Source: Bin5 sp965207495
GTDB lineage: Bacteria > Chloroflexota > Anaerolineae > Caldilineales > Caldilineaceae
DNA: 64,000 bases
Assembly (NCBI GenBank): GCA_965207495.1
Contig: OZ242287.1
Span: forward strand, 4,836,001 to 4,900,000
Direction of reading: 5' to 3'
The first letter of the stretch is position 1, and every line of letters starts with the position of its first letter. Shown here in pieces: positions 1-9,011 of the stretch. The notes below the pieces were generated by a model that was not told the origin of the DNA, made no database searches, and saw only the letters and a program-made list of their open reading frames with translations. The position numbers and the translations under genes were made by a program.

Positions 1-99
1 GAGCAAGAAGATCACGGCTACTCCTAACGTTGTTACAACTATACGAACGAATATACGAACGAATCACCTGTGTCCAGCAGCCGGCAAATGCGCCAGCGG

Positions 100-930
100 C
101 TAGGCATTGCTATTGTTACCACCTAATTCCTTGCTGCGCCGGTAGGCAGCATCCACGGCGTCGATCAGGGCTGAGCGTACGCCGGCGCGCTCCAAGAGCA
201 GCGTTCCGGCGGCGGTTGTGCCGGCGGGGCTGGTTACGCGATTGCGCAGGTCAGCGGGATGGAGACCGCTCTGGCGCATCAACTCGACGCTGCCCTCTAC
301 GGTTTGTAACACCATCTGTTGGGCTTGGTCGCGGCTGAAGCCGATGTGAACGCCGGCATCGATGAGGGCCTCGAGCAGGAGATAGACGAATCCGGGTCCG
401 GAGCCGCTCAGGCCGGTGGCCATATCGAGGTAATGTTCGTCTGCCACGTAGATGGCCTGGCCCATTGCCTCAAGAATGGCCCGGGCGGAGGCGCGGTCGG
501 TCTCGGTTACGGCAGCGGTGTCGGTCCAGACGGTCATGCCCTTGCCAACCTGCGCGGGCGTGTTGGGCATGGAGCGAACGATTTTGTTGTGGTCGAGACC
601 GGACTCGAGCGTGTTGATGCGCACACCGGCCATGATACTGACTACGAGTGCATCCCGGGGTAAGTTTCCTTCCAGATCTGCCATAACCAGGCCAAGGACC
701 TGGGGCTTGACGGCCAGAACGACGACAGAGGCGCCGGCCACGGCCTGGGCGTTGTTTGTCTCCGTTTTGACGCCGTACGTGCTGTCAAGAAATTCGCGGC
801 GGGCAGCGACGGGCTCGGAAACACAGATTTGGGCAGGGTCGAGCAGTTGATTGCCGATCAGTGAGCCAATGATGGCCTCACCCATTGCGCCGCCGCCGAT
901 AAAGGTCGTTTTGCCCTGTAGCTGATTCAT
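100..930 (-). CDS. proC: pyrroline-5-carboxylate reductase
   Basis: Last step of proline synthesis: reduces 1-pyrroline-5-carboxylate to L-proline with NAD(P)H in the cytoplasm. The 276-aa product has the usual family length. Visible motifs are the N-terminal Rossmann loop GGGAMGEAI (residues 12-20), SMPNTPAQVGKG in the middle, and the C-terminal dimer/substrate part with GSGPGFVYLLLEA and RVTSPAGTTAAG. The ATG at 930 overlaps the TGA of yggS as ATGA, which fixes the start and implies translational coupling. The frame stays open upstream inside yggS, but that stretch does not resemble ProC. The pairing with yggS is common in bacteria. The 99 bases beyond the stop up to the window edge show no gene or clear terminator. 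Confidence 0.96.
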   Translation of the reverse strand: MNQLQGKTTFIGGGAMGEAIIGSLIGNQLLDPAQICVSEPVAARREFLDSTYGVKTETNNAQAVAGASVVVLAVKPQVLGLVMADLEGNLPRDALVVSIMAGVRINTLESGLDHNKIVRSMPNTPAQVGKGMTVWTDTAAVTETDRASARAILEAMGQAIYVADEHYLDMATGLSGSGPGFVYLLLEALIDAGVHIGFSRDQAQQMVLQTVEGSVELMRQSGLHPADLRNRVTSPAGTTAAGTLLLERAGVRSALIDAVDAAYRRSKELGGNNSNA

Positions 931-1676
931 TCGTACTCCCTGTGGCCGAAGATGGCGGTGCCGACGCGCACGATTGTGGCACCCTCCTCGATTGCGACTT
1001 CGAAGTCGCTCGTCATGCCCATGGACAGATGCTGCCAGGTTGCCTGAGGAAACTGTGCGGGCGGGAATGTGTGCCGCAGGTCCTGGAGCAGGCAATGCAA
1101 TTGGCGGAAGAGCGGTCTTACTTCTTCAGCATCGTCTACAAATGGGGCCATTGTCATGAGGCCGCAGTAGCGCAGCGCGGGCAGGTCCAGCAGCGTTGAC
1201 AGCTCGTCGACCAGGCCGGCAGGGGAGAAGCCGTGTTTGCTGGCTTCGCCGCTGACGTTGACTTCGAGGAGGACGTCGAGCGGTTGATTGTCTTCGGCGG
1301 CCAGCCGGCTGAGACGCCGGGCGATTTTTGGCCGGTCGACCGCATGGATCAGGCAGATTGCTGTGCTGCCGGGCTGGCGCCCGGCAGACGGGGGTGCCAG
1401 GGCCAGTTTCGCCTTGCGGCTTTGGATCGTGCCGATGGCGTGCCAGCGAATTGGGTTCAAGCCGGCGGCGGCGGCGGCATCGGCCTTTGGCCAGAGTTCC
1501 TCCAGCCGGTTTTCGCCGAAATCAACCTGACCGGCGGCGGCGGTCTCTGCGACCAGCGCCAGCGGTTTTGTCTTGCTCACGGCTACGAGCGTGATTTCGT
1601 CCGGCGACCGCTGCGCGCGCCGGGCGGCCTCGGCCATGCGTGCGCGTACTTGGCGCAAATTGTCAGCAATCGTCAT
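927..1676 (-). CDS. yggS: YggS/PROSC-family pyridoxal phosphate homeostasis protein
   Basis: PLP-binding protein of the YggS/YlmE/PROSC family, known to buffer free pyridoxal 5'-phosphate; it has the alanine-racemase-like TIM-barrel fold but no established catalytic activity. The 249-aa product is full length. VAVSKTK near residue 32 carries the PLP lysine (K35), followed by FGENRLEEL, and SMGMTSDFEVAI with VRVGTAIFG near the C-terminus forms the phosphate-binding end. It is first of a two-gene leftward unit and overlaps proC by four bases. PLP control next to an amino-acid biosynthesis gene is a familiar arrangement. The 202-base gap to the M20 hydrolase upstream shows no gene. Confidence 0.94.
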   Translation of the reverse strand: MTIADNLRQVRARMAEAARRAQRSPDEITLVAVSKTKPLALVAETAAAGQVDFGENRLEELWPKADAAAAAGLNPIRWHAIGTIQSRKAKLALAPPSAGRQPGSTAICLIHAVDRPKIARRLSRLAAEDNQPLDVLLEVNVSGEASKHGFSPAGLVDELSTLLDLPALRYCGLMTMAPFVDDAEEVRPLFRQLHCLLQDLRHTFPPAQFPQATWQHLSMGMTSDFEVAIEEGATIVRVGTAIFGHREYE

Positions 1677-1878
1677 GGCAGGTGGTCACAGTCAGCGTAC
1701 CAGGCGATGCGTTTCCGCATTGGTGTTTATCAGAATACCAAATAGGTGCCCATCGAGAGAGGAGGGCACCTCTACGACACCCTATTGTCGCCAATTGTTC
1801 AGATTTCGTCCAATACGGTTTTTTGGTTGCAGCCGGCTGCTCGGCGTCGTGGAGAATGCGGCACAAGGCGTGCGGACC

Positions 1879-3084
1879 TTACTTGATAATTGCGGGCAGC
1901 AGAGCGTAGAACTCGGTGGATTTGACGACGTCGGCCAGGGGGACGCTGTCGAGCACGGTGTGCGCGGTGACTTCGTCGCCGGGGGCGAAACCGATACTGG
2001 GGATGCCGGCTTTGCCGCGCCAGTAGATGCCGTTGGTGCTGAAATCCCACTTGCTGGTAGGCGCGTCGGGCAGGCCGATGAGTTTGCGGGTCTCCTGTCC
2101 TGCCTGGACGAGGGGCTCATCATCTTCGAGGGCCCAGGCGGGAAAGTATTTTTCTACGGGAAAGACGAAGCCGGTGTAGCTGGGCTCGTCGTAGAAGAGC
2201 ATTTCCAGGGTCACGTCGCCGGCCTGTTGATTTGCCTCCGGGATCAGGCCACGCACCTGCTCGATGACGGCTTCCAGATCTTCGCCGAAGGTGACGCGGC
2301 GGTCGATGTAGACAGTACACTGGTTGGGTACGGCGTTAAGGCTGGGCGTTTCGACTTCGATATCGGTGGCGGTGATCTTGCCGGGCCCGAGGAAGGGGTG
2401 GTCGCCCAGTTGCGGCTCGAGACGGCTAATGCCTTCGACAAGGGGGAGGGCCTTGTAGATGGCGTTGTCGCCGAGGTGGTTGCTGGCGGCGTGCGCGCTG
2501 CGGCCCTTGGCGACCGCTTTCAGCTCGACGCGGCCTTTGTGACCGCGATAGATCTGCATTTTGGTCGGCTCGCCTATGACGACGAAGTCGGGGCGGATGC
2601 CTTCGTGTTCGACGAAGGCGTGGGGCGCGATACCGTCGCACCACTCCTCCATGTTACCGAAGTAGTAGGCGGTCCAACCATCGAGTAGCCCCAGGCTGCG
2701 GGCGATGGCGAGGCCGTAGATCATGCCTGGTGTGCTGCCCTTCTCGTCGCAGGCGCCGCGGGCGAAGAAGACGCCGTCCTCGACTTTGCCCTCGAAGGGG
2801 TCCCACTCCCATTCGTCTGCGGCGCCGATGCCGACGGTATCGATGTGGCTGTCGTAGACGAGGATGCGTTCACCGTTGCCGATTTTGCCGACGGTGTTGC
2901 CCATCGAGTCGAACCAGACTTCGTCGAAGCCGAGTTTGCGCATTTCTTCCTGGACGCGTTCGCCGACGGGGCCGATCTGCGAATCGATGGATGGGATGGC
3001 GCAGATCTGGCGGAGGAAGGTGATGATGTCGTCGCTATGTTCGTGGACGGCGGACTGGATCGCGGGGATGTTGAGTTCGGACAT
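1879..3084 (-). CDS. M20-family metallohydrolase (YgeY-like)
   Basis: Zinc-dependent amidohydrolase of the M20 (ArgE/DapE/CPG2) clan, 401 aa. The di-metal ligands can be followed: H in YDSHIDTV, D in ARGACDEKG, the EE pair in GNMEEWCDG, a later IGEPT and the C-terminal H in EVTAHTVLDS. It resembles the YgeY subgroup often called selenium-metabolism-linked hydrolase, whose substrate is not firmly known; a peptidase, deacetylase or carbamoyl hydrolase role is equally possible. The ATG at 3084 has GGAG seven bases upstream; an in-frame TTG further out (3105) has no such site. It is last in the leftward importer operon, 36 bases after the second permease, so it may act on an imported N-acylated or amide-linked compound (inference). 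Confidence 0.85.
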   Translation of the reverse strand: MSELNIPAIQSAVHEHSDDIITFLRQICAIPSIDSQIGPVGERVQEEMRKLGFDEVWFDSMGNTVGKIGNGERILVYDSHIDTVGIGAADEWEWDPFEGKVEDGVFFARGACDEKGSTPGMIYGLAIARSLGLLDGWTAYYFGNMEEWCDGIAPHAFVEHEGIRPDFVVIGEPTKMQIYRGHKGRVELKAVAKGRSAHAASNHLGDNAIYKALPLVEGISRLEPQLGDHPFLGPGKITATDIEVETPSLNAVPNQCTVYIDRRVTFGEDLEAVIEQVRGLIPEANQQAGDVTLEMLFYDEPSYTGFVFPVEKYFPAWALEDDEPLVQAGQETRKLIGLPDAPTSKWDFSTNGIYWRGKAGIPSIGFAPGDEVTAHTVLDSVPLADVVKSTEFYALLPAIIK

Positions 3085-3120
3085 GGATGGACTCCGGGAG
3101 GGCAAATAATCTGTACGCGG

Positions 3121-3999
3121 TCAGCCTTTGAGCGCGCCGGCCATGATGCCTTCGATGAAGTAGCGCTGCATGGCGAAGAAGATAATTATGATGGGAATGA
3201 CGGCGATAACGGCGCCGCCGAGGACAAGGCCGTACTGGTCACCGTAGGGGCCGCGCAGCGTGGGCAGGGCCAGGTTGATCACGTACATACTCGAATCGTT
3301 GAGGACGATAAGGGGCCAGAGGAAGTCGTTCCAGGAGGCCTGGAAAAAGATGATACCCATTACGGCCAAGGCAGGTCGCAGGTTGGGAATTGCGATGCGG
3401 AAGAAGATGCCCAATTCGCTGGAGCCGTCGATGCGGGCGGCCTCCATCAGTTCCGTGGGCAGGGCCAGCGCGTATTGCCGGGCCAAGAAGATGCCGAAGG
3501 CGCTGGCAGCGAAAGGTACGATAAGAACCCAGTAGGTATTGAGCCAGCCCAATCTGACCATCATGGTATAGAGGGGGATAAGCACGACCTCGAATGGAAG
3601 GGTAAAGCTGGCCAAGACCATCACGAAGAGAACGCGCCGGAAAGGAAAGTCATATTTGGCGAAGGCGAACCCGGCCAACATGCACAGTAAAAGAGAGAGC
3701 GAAGTACGCCCGACAGCGACAATTGCTGTGTTCAAGAACCAGCGAAGGTACAGAGTTTCTCCGATTAGGGTTGTGTAGTTGTCGAAGAACGGCTCTTTGG
3801 GAATGATCTGGACCGGAAAGGTGAAGATTTCATTCTGTGGCTTGAATGACGCCGAGATCATATATATGAAGGGGATGGCAGCAAGCAGTACGCCGATTAG
3901 CAAGAAAAAGTTTGCCAGGCTCACAAGAAATCCGTTACGAATTTGTATGCCGGAGTATCTCGGCCCAGATGCAGGCGTGGTCTGAACAGTTGTTGTCAT
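3121..3999 (-). CDS. carbohydrate ABC transporter permease (MalG type)
   Basis: Inner-membrane permease of a CUT1-type sugar importer, 292 aa, with six predicted hydrophobic helices. The first helix (about residues 28-50) is followed by the typical SFKPQNEIF periplasmic stretch of MalG homologues. The EAA loop that docks on the ATPase is clear: EAARIDGSSELGIFFRIAIP around residues 190-210. It pairs with the MalF-type permease upstream (107-base gap) and the lipoprotein at 5283-6644. No ATPase gene lies nearby; a shared MsiK/MalK-like ATPase encoded elsewhere is usual for such systems. The substrate cannot be read from the sequence. Confidence 0.93.
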   Translation of the reverse strand: MTTTVQTTPASGPRYSGIQIRNGFLVSLANFFLLIGVLLAAIPFIYMISASFKPQNEIFTFPVQIIPKEPFFDNYTTLIGETLYLRWFLNTAIVAVGRTSLSLLLCMLAGFAFAKYDFPFRRVLFVMVLASFTLPFEVVLIPLYTMMVRLGWLNTYWVLIVPFAASAFGIFLARQYALALPTELMEAARIDGSSELGIFFRIAIPNLRPALAVMGIIFFQASWNDFLWPLIVLNDSSMYVINLALPTLRGPYGDQYGLVLGGAVIAVIPIIIIFFAMQRYFIEGIMAGALKG

Positions 4000-4105
4000 G
4001 AAATCCCTCAGTTCTGATCGGTATAAATCTGCTCAGGCAGGCGGGGCGCGCTATGTGAATATGCCCGGAAGTTCATATTGGCCCAGTGTTGGCCCAGCAG
4101 TTGTC

Positions 4106-5071
4106 CTATTGATCCTCGCGAAAAGCGCCAAAAAAGCGCAGGTTTAGAATGGCCAGGATGACGATGATTGTGACCAACGTATATCCAATCGCGGATGCAT
4201 AGCCCAGATTAAAGTAGGAGAAGCCGGTGTTGTAGAGATACTGAACGATACTTAGGGACTGGTCCCGGGGGCCGCCGCCGGTAAGGAGATAAGGCTCGGC
4301 GAAAATCTGGTAGGAGCCGTTAATTGCGGTTACCGTCACAAAAAGGATTACGGGGCGCATCAATGGAATGGTAATGCCGGTCAGTACCTGCCACCAGTTG
4401 GCCCCGTCGATAGAGGCCGCCTCTTCCAACTCTTTGGGGATATTTTGCAGGCCCGCGACAAAATAAAGAGAATTGATACCGGTGAAACGCCAGACCAGCA
4501 GCAGAATGATGGAGACTTTCACCACACTTGCATTGCGAACCCAGCCCACTTTCGCTTCTTCACCAAACAACCCCACCAGATAGCTGTTGATCAGGCCGGA
4601 GTTATAGTCGTAAAGAATGCTGAACATGAGGCTGGCGATGACGGCAGACGTCAGCAGCGGCACAAAGTAGGAGAGGCGATAGAAGCTTTTCGCATTTGCC
4701 CAGGGAACAAGCTTGGAGTTGACAACGGCTGCCAGTATGAATGCGAGTGGGATCTGCACGAAAAGGCTTCCCAGCGCATAGACCGTCGTATTGAGCAGCG
4801 ACTGTTTGAATCGAGGGTCGGCAACGAGGTTGAAATAGTTGTCGAGGCCGATGAAGGAGGGCGTACTGATGCCCTGTTGTTTATGAAAACTGAGGTAGAA
4901 GCTGCGAACAACCGGCCAAGCCAGGAAGATAGCGAACAGGATGAAGAAGGGAGCGATGTAGAAATAGGGGATAATCGTCAGGCGGTGACGGTGCCACCAC
5001 AGCCTAAACCCAGTGGGCGTTCCAGGCGCGTAACGGCGACCGGTTGGGGAGAATTCGCTTGACGATGCCAT
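4106..5071 (-). CDS. carbohydrate ABC transporter permease (MalF type)
   Basis: Second permease of the leftward CUT1 importer, 321 aa. A short basic N-terminus ending near RLWWHRHRLT precedes six membrane helices starting at IIPYFYIAPFFILFAIF. The EAA loop is EELEEAASIDGANWWQVLTG followed by ITIPLMRP; the strand TGGGPRDQSLSIVQYLY is typical of MalF/UgpA homologues. The ATG at 5071 has GGAG six bases upstream and is preferred over an in-frame TTG at 5104. It follows the binding-protein gene after a 211-base gap that holds a hairpin (5174-5202), a common way of making more binding protein than permease. Confidence 0.93.
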   Translation of the reverse strand: MASSSEFSPTGRRYAPGTPTGFRLWWHRHRLTIIPYFYIAPFFILFAIFLAWPVVRSFYLSFHKQQGISTPSFIGLDNYFNLVADPRFKQSLLNTTVYALGSLFVQIPLAFILAAVVNSKLVPWANAKSFYRLSYFVPLLTSAVIASLMFSILYDYNSGLINSYLVGLFGEEAKVGWVRNASVVKVSIILLLVWRFTGINSLYFVAGLQNIPKELEEAASIDGANWWQVLTGITIPLMRPVILFVTVTAINGSYQIFAEPYLLTGGGPRDQSLSIVQYLYNTGFSYFNLGYASAIGYTLVTIIVILAILNLRFFGAFREDQ

Positions 5072-5173
5072 GCATAGCTCCGTGGTATACGACTCAATTG
5101 CCAAAGATGGGCGGAGTAGATGCCCATAAGGGAACTTGCCGATATCTGTACTGCGGTACAGGAATCTGAAATG

Positions 5174-5202
5174 AAAGGGAGAGGCGCCGGCCCCTCCCTT
5201 TT
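5174..5202. other. hairpin between binding-protein and permease genes
   Basis: Inverted repeat AAAGGGAG / CTCCCTTT, extended by two G-C pairs past an A/C mismatch, with a short GC-rich loop. A T-run follows only on the plus strand, so on the leftward transcript it is more likely a 3' stabiliser or partial stop after the binding-protein gene than a full terminator. Function is inferred from position only. Confidence 0.5.
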
Positions 5203-5282
5203 CAACGCAGAAGTACTGCTAAGGTCCCTACTTTCAATGCATTCAGTTCAAGCGGAACCGGAAGTAATACTACCCAGTGCCG

Positions 5283-6644
5283 CTAGAGCGACTTAATGCG
5301 TTCCAGCTCGGGTTCCAGTTCAGAGAAGGCTGCATCGATGTCAGCCGAGTCCTGCAGGACCGGCGTAATCACGAAGTTGTTGATGGCCGTGTGGAATTCG
5401 GGCGCCCACGGCGACTGGAAGATGCGAGGCATCTGCAGAGCGAGATCTTTGTACAGCTCACCGATTACCTGGCCTTCGTAGTAGTCGTACGGCTCGTTAA
5501 GTACCGGATCGTCCAGCACGGGGATGTAGGAGGGCCAGATACCGCGTTCGATGGAGTCCTGGAGGACGGCATCTGTCAGGTGTGTGAACTCGATGATCTG
5601 CCATGCTTCTTCGGGATGCTGGGCCTGCTTGGGGATGCTGACACTGGTACCGCCATGTGTGGCGGTGGGCCCGTTATCACCGAAGCCGGCGGGGATCCGC
5701 TGCAAGCGCCATTCATTTTCCTGGCCGGGGCCGATCTTGTCCTCGCGGCCCAATTTGCCATTGTGCCAGGGAGCGCCGAGGGTACAGGCGATCTGGTCCT
5801 GGCGGAAGGATTCCCAGTAGATGGGCGGCGACCAGGTCGAATCGCCAGTCACCGGCGCGGCGATGGCGATGCCGAGGTCGTGAATAGTCATTCGCTGGAA
5901 CTCGAGGATCTCTCTGCCCAGGTCGTTGATGCCGCCGAAGTCGCCGTTTTCGTCGAACATCTCACCACCAGCAGCGAAGAGCATGATCTGGAAGTCGCCG
6001 TCATGCAGGTCGTGCCAGGAGATCACAGCCATGTCCTTGGCTTCTTTGAGGACAACGCCGGCTTCCATCAGGTCATTCCAGGTCTCGAAGGGTGTTTCGA
6101 TGCCGATTTCGTCGAATACGCCCTTGCGGTAGGCGAGGGAGCAGGCGTTGACTTCGTTACCGATGCCATAGACGCTGCCCTTCCAGGACCAGTAGTCGAC
6201 TGCAGAACCGAGCACGAGGTCGTCCATGCGTTCGCCGATGCGGTCGGTCAGATCGATGAAGCAGATTTCCTCGCCCTTAAAGAAGGCAGCCATGCGACCC
6301 TGCTCGACGCGCATGACGTCGGGGACGCCTACGCCTGAGGCGCATGCGGCCAGCATTTTGTCGTGGATCTCGGCGAAGGGGGCCACGACCGGGTTCCACG
6401 TGATATGTGGGTTCTCTTCTGAGAAGCCATAGTTATCCATAGCGTTCTGAATCCAACCGAGGCCCTGTTCCCAGTGCGCCCAGGCTTCGACGACCACTTC
6501 CATGTCCTCGGAAGGGGCGGCAGAAGCATCGCCGCCAGCAGGGGCGGCGGGCGGGGCGCAGGCGGCCAAGGTGGCTGCGCCGGCAGCCATACCACTCCAG
6601 CGGACAAAGTCGCGCCGGGAGAGGCTTGCATTTGCTTTTGTCAT
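5283..6644 (-). CDS. extracellular sugar-binding lipoprotein (Tat signal)
   Basis: Solute-binding protein family 1 component of the leftward CUT1 importer, 453 aa. The signal peptide combines a twin-arginine motif (SRRDFVR, residues 9-15) with a lipobox LAAC (Cys29), followed by the Ala/Pro-rich linker common in Chloroflexota. This predicts folded export and lipid anchoring outside the membrane. The mature part has the usual alternating alpha/beta binding-protein look, with W-rich stretches (WAHWEQGLGWIQ) likely to stack on sugar rings. The start at 6644 has a near-perfect AAGGAGG eight bases upstream. It is followed by two permeases and an M20 hydrolase. A promoter can be drawn at 6795-6823. 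Substrate unknown. Confidence 0.93.
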   Translation of the reverse strand: MTKANASLSRRDFVRWSGMAAGAATLAACAPPAAPAGGDASAAPSEDMEVVVEAWAHWEQGLGWIQNAMDNYGFSEENPHITWNPVVAPFAEIHDKMLAACASGVGVPDVMRVEQGRMAAFFKGEEICFIDLTDRIGERMDDLVLGSAVDYWSWKGSVYGIGNEVNACSLAYRKGVFDEIGIETPFETWNDLMEAGVVLKEAKDMAVISWHDLHDGDFQIMLFAAGGEMFDENGDFGGINDLGREILEFQRMTIHDLGIAIAAPVTGDSTWSPPIYWESFRQDQIACTLGAPWHNGKLGREDKIGPGQENEWRLQRIPAGFGDNGPTATHGGTSVSIPKQAQHPEEAWQIIEFTHLTDAVLQDSIERGIWPSYIPVLDDPVLNEPYDYYEGQVIGELYKDLALQMPRIFQSPWAPEFHTAINNFVITPVLQDSADIDAAFSELEPELERIKSL

Positions 6645-6794
6645 TGCATTTCCTCCTTAAGGAAAATACGAGATTCGAAAAAATGGTACATCAAATACAC
6701 AGACTAAGGACTGCAGGTGTGCATTGAGAGAAGGGAAGCTCTTGCGAGCATGCGGGCGCCCAGAGGGGGACAGGACAAACCCGACCGGGCGCTA

Positions 6795-6823
6795 AAGATA
6801 ACCACCTATACCTGATCTGTCAA
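6795..6823 (-). promoter_or_regulatory. putative promoter of the leftward importer operon
   Basis: On the minus strand TTGACA (6823-6818) is 17 bases from TATCTT (6800-6795), giving a start near 6788 and a leader of about 144 bases before the binding-protein ATG. An imperfect palindrome TCAAA-T-TTTGA (6820-6830) overlaps the -35. The -10 is weak (4/6). Confidence 0.4.
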
Positions 6824-6856
6824 ATTTTGACTCTCGTGAGATTTCGACTTGGAAAA

Positions 6857-7915
6857 TCAGGATGAGGCGCTGGCCAGCATTTCCATTAGTGGCGAGTCAT
6901 CGATTTCCAGTGGCAGATCTACGCGGCCGCGTATGCGGCTGGATTCGTAGGTGGCGAATGTCAGCTCGGCTGACCGGTATGCACGACGTCCGGCGAGTTC
7001 CGGCTCCCTACCTTCATTGAGCGCTTCTATCAGGTCGACAATCCCCTTTTGAACTGCGTCCAGATCGTGCATCGTGCCCTCCGGATCCACGTCACGCCAA
7101 CCGGAAGACTGTCCGTTCAATATACGAAGCCCGCCATCCCGGCCGGGGCCAAATTCTATGATGCCGTCACTGCCGAGAAGCCGGAACGCCGCCCCCATCT
7201 CGATAGCAGCGCTGGTCATGAGAAGCCCTTCGACGCCGTTCTGAAAGTGGACGAGGCTGATGCCCATCGTTTCGTGAGCCATGCCGAAGATTGTACGGAT
7301 CTCGCTGGTATCGATCTGGCCCATGACCCATTCGGCCGGGGTTTCATCGTTGTAGAAGTGCATCATGTCGAACCAGTGGGTACCCCAGTCGTTCATGTCG
7401 GGGCAACGGCCTTCGATGCGCTGAAGGTCGCCGATTGCCCCATCGCGTACCAGCCGGCGGGCGACTGCGAAAGGGGGGGCAAAGCGGCGCTGGTGGTTGA
7501 AGGTCAACTGGACACCGTTGCGCTCACAGGATTCCAGCATGCGGCGGGCCTCGCCGAATGTGGGCGCGATAGGCTTTTCGCAGTGAATGGCCTGCACACG
7601 GGCCTCTGCTGCAGCCAGCACCATCTCGGCATGCAGATGAGGCCAGACACAGACGGAGACAATGTCGAGATTTGCCTCGGTCAACATCTGGCGATAGTCC
7701 TCATAGATGGCGTCGCCGCCGTGTTCTTCCTGGAATGCCTCGGCGTTTTCGCGGCTGATGTCGGCGAGGGCGACCAGCTGCGTGTGGGGCGAGGCGGCGT
7801 AGCCCATGGCATGGCGGTGAGCCATGCCAAAGCCGGTGGCCCCCTCCGTGCTGAGAGGGCGTCCGCAGCCGATAATGCCGACGCGGTAGGCGGCAGATTC
7901 TGATTTAGATGTCAT
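6857..7915 (-). CDS. Gfo/Idh/MocA-family oxidoreductase
   Basis: NAD(P)-dependent dehydrogenase of the glucose-fructose oxidoreductase / inositol dehydrogenase / MocA family, 352 aa. The N-terminal Rossmann domain begins YRVGIIGCGRP; the family EKP motif is present as HCEKPIAPT near residue 115 and supplies the catalytic lysine. The C-terminal alpha/beta domain contains MNDWGTHWFDMMHF, a metal- or substrate-site-like motif with His residues. ATG at 7915 with AAGGA seven bases upstream is preferred over the adjoining GTG. It lies between the SMP-30 lactonase and the importer. A role in oxidising an imported sugar or inositol derivative is likely; the substrate is unknown. A run of seven G inside the gene does not break the frame. 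Confidence 0.9.
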   Translation of the reverse strand: MTSKSESAAYRVGIIGCGRPLSTEGATGFGMAHRHAMGYAASPHTQLVALADISRENAEAFQEEHGGDAIYEDYRQMLTEANLDIVSVCVWPHLHAEMVLAAAEARVQAIHCEKPIAPTFGEARRMLESCERNGVQLTFNHQRRFAPPFAVARRLVRDGAIGDLQRIEGRCPDMNDWGTHWFDMMHFYNDETPAEWVMGQIDTSEIRTIFGMAHETMGISLVHFQNGVEGLLMTSAAIEMGAAFRLLGSDGIIEFGPGRDGGLRILNGQSSGWRDVDPEGTMHDLDAVQKGIVDLIEALNEGREPELAGRRAYRSAELTFATYESSRIRGRVDLPLEIDDSPLMEMLASASS

Positions 7916-8041
7916 CACCAGTCCTTTCGATGTAGTGAACTTTGAGTCGCACCTGGTCGGCCGGTCCTTCTTGGCAACCTGAGGGCTGAACCTCCGCTCA
8001 GGACGCCGGTATGCGCCGTTTGGGGGCAGGGAATGCCGGTC

Positions 8042-8905
8042 CTATATGTTTATTTTGGAGCGGAAGGGAGGCTTGCCCATCACGCCCAGTTGTACACGGT
8101 ACAGGGTGCCGGCCTGGGGCCCGTCGGTTTCTCTGATATTTCCGCCAGCTGTTGTGATGTAAAGATCTGTGTAGTCGCGGCCGCCGAAGGTGGCGCTGGA
8201 CACTTTGGGCACGGGGAAGTTGAGGCGCTGGATTTCGCGGCCGTTGGGCATATGGTGGACGAGGGCGTGGCCGTCCCATCTGGCCGACCAGAAGCAGTTG
8301 GCCGCGTCCATGGTCATGCCGTCGGGGCGGCCGTTGGAGGCGGCGCCTTCACGTACGACGAACTCCGGGTTGCTGATCTGCCCGCTTTCGATGTCGTAAT
8401 CGTAGCGGGTGATGCCGCGCCTGGTGTTGGTGTGGTAGAAGGTTTTGAGGTCCTGTGTAAAGCCCATACCGTTGGAGGTTCCTGCATCTTCGATGACGAT
8501 GGTGAGGCTGCCGTCGGTGTCCAGGCGGTAGAGGACGCCGTTGCTGGCGCCGCGGGGCATTGTGCCGCAGAAGACACGGCCGGCGGGGTCGGCGATGACG
8601 TCGTTGAAGCGTCCTTCGCGCTCGGCTGGAATCTCGTCGACCAGATTTTTGAGGGGTTGGCCTTCGCGCCAGAGGGCGATGCGGCCGCGGGCCATGAAGA
8701 GGAGGAGGGCGCCGTCTTCCTGGATGGTGAAGCCGCCGATGGCTTCGCCGGCGTCGAGAACGAGGCCGTGGGCACCGGTGGCGGGGTCGTAGCGGTAGAG
8801 CTTGCCCGGCGGTATGTCGACCCAGTAGAGGAGGCCTTCGTCGGGATGCCAAAGCGGGCCTTCGCCAGTCTCGCATGCGTAGTCGGCGATTTGTTCAATT
8901 ATCAT
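8042..8905 (-). CDS. SMP-30/gluconolactonase/LRE-family lactonase
   Basis: Six-bladed beta-propeller lactonase of the SMP-30/regucalcin family, 287 aa, expected to open sugar lactones to aldonic acids with a bound divalent metal. Visible family marks are the N-terminal EGPLWHPDEGLLYWVDI (metal ligand Glu), GRFNDVIADPAGRVFCGTM (Asn/Asp ligands), NGMGFTQDLKTFYHTNT and RPDGMTMDAANCFWSARWDG (metal Asp). ATG at 8905 has GGGAG six bases upstream; the open frame further out does not fit the family. It is flanked on both sides by Gfo/Idh/MocA dehydrogenases, which suggests a dehydrogenase plus lactonase route of non-phosphorylative sugar oxidation. Confidence 0.9.
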   Translation of the reverse strand: MIIEQIADYACETGEGPLWHPDEGLLYWVDIPPGKLYRYDPATGAHGLVLDAGEAIGGFTIQEDGALLLFMARGRIALWREGQPLKNLVDEIPAEREGRFNDVIADPAGRVFCGTMPRGASNGVLYRLDTDGSLTIVIEDAGTSNGMGFTQDLKTFYHTNTRRGITRYDYDIESGQISNPEFVVREGAASNGRPDGMTMDAANCFWSARWDGHALVHHMPNGREIQRLNFPVPKVSSATFGGRDYTDLYITTAGGNIRETDGPQAGTLYRVQLGVMGKPPFRSKINI

Positions 8906-9011
8906 TAGAGTCTCCCTTTGAGACCAGTGGTCTGTGCTTATTGTCCGGCGGCCAGCACTGTAGCGACTGGCTACCAAGAACGGGTTCGCCGGCCATTGCG
9001 GACTTGAATCA

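Noticed and set aside
1573..2688. Open frame of about 370 codons antisense to the M20 hydrolase and yggS
   Set aside because: Gly/Val/Asp-rich mirror frame crossing two real genes.
5277..6338. Open frame of about 350 codons antisense to the binding-protein gene
   Set aside because: Shadow of the binding-protein coding strand; no start signal or family motif.
7470..7480. Run of seven G in the dehydrogenase gene as a second frameshift site
   Set aside because: The reading frame is intact across it and gives normal family sequence on both sides.
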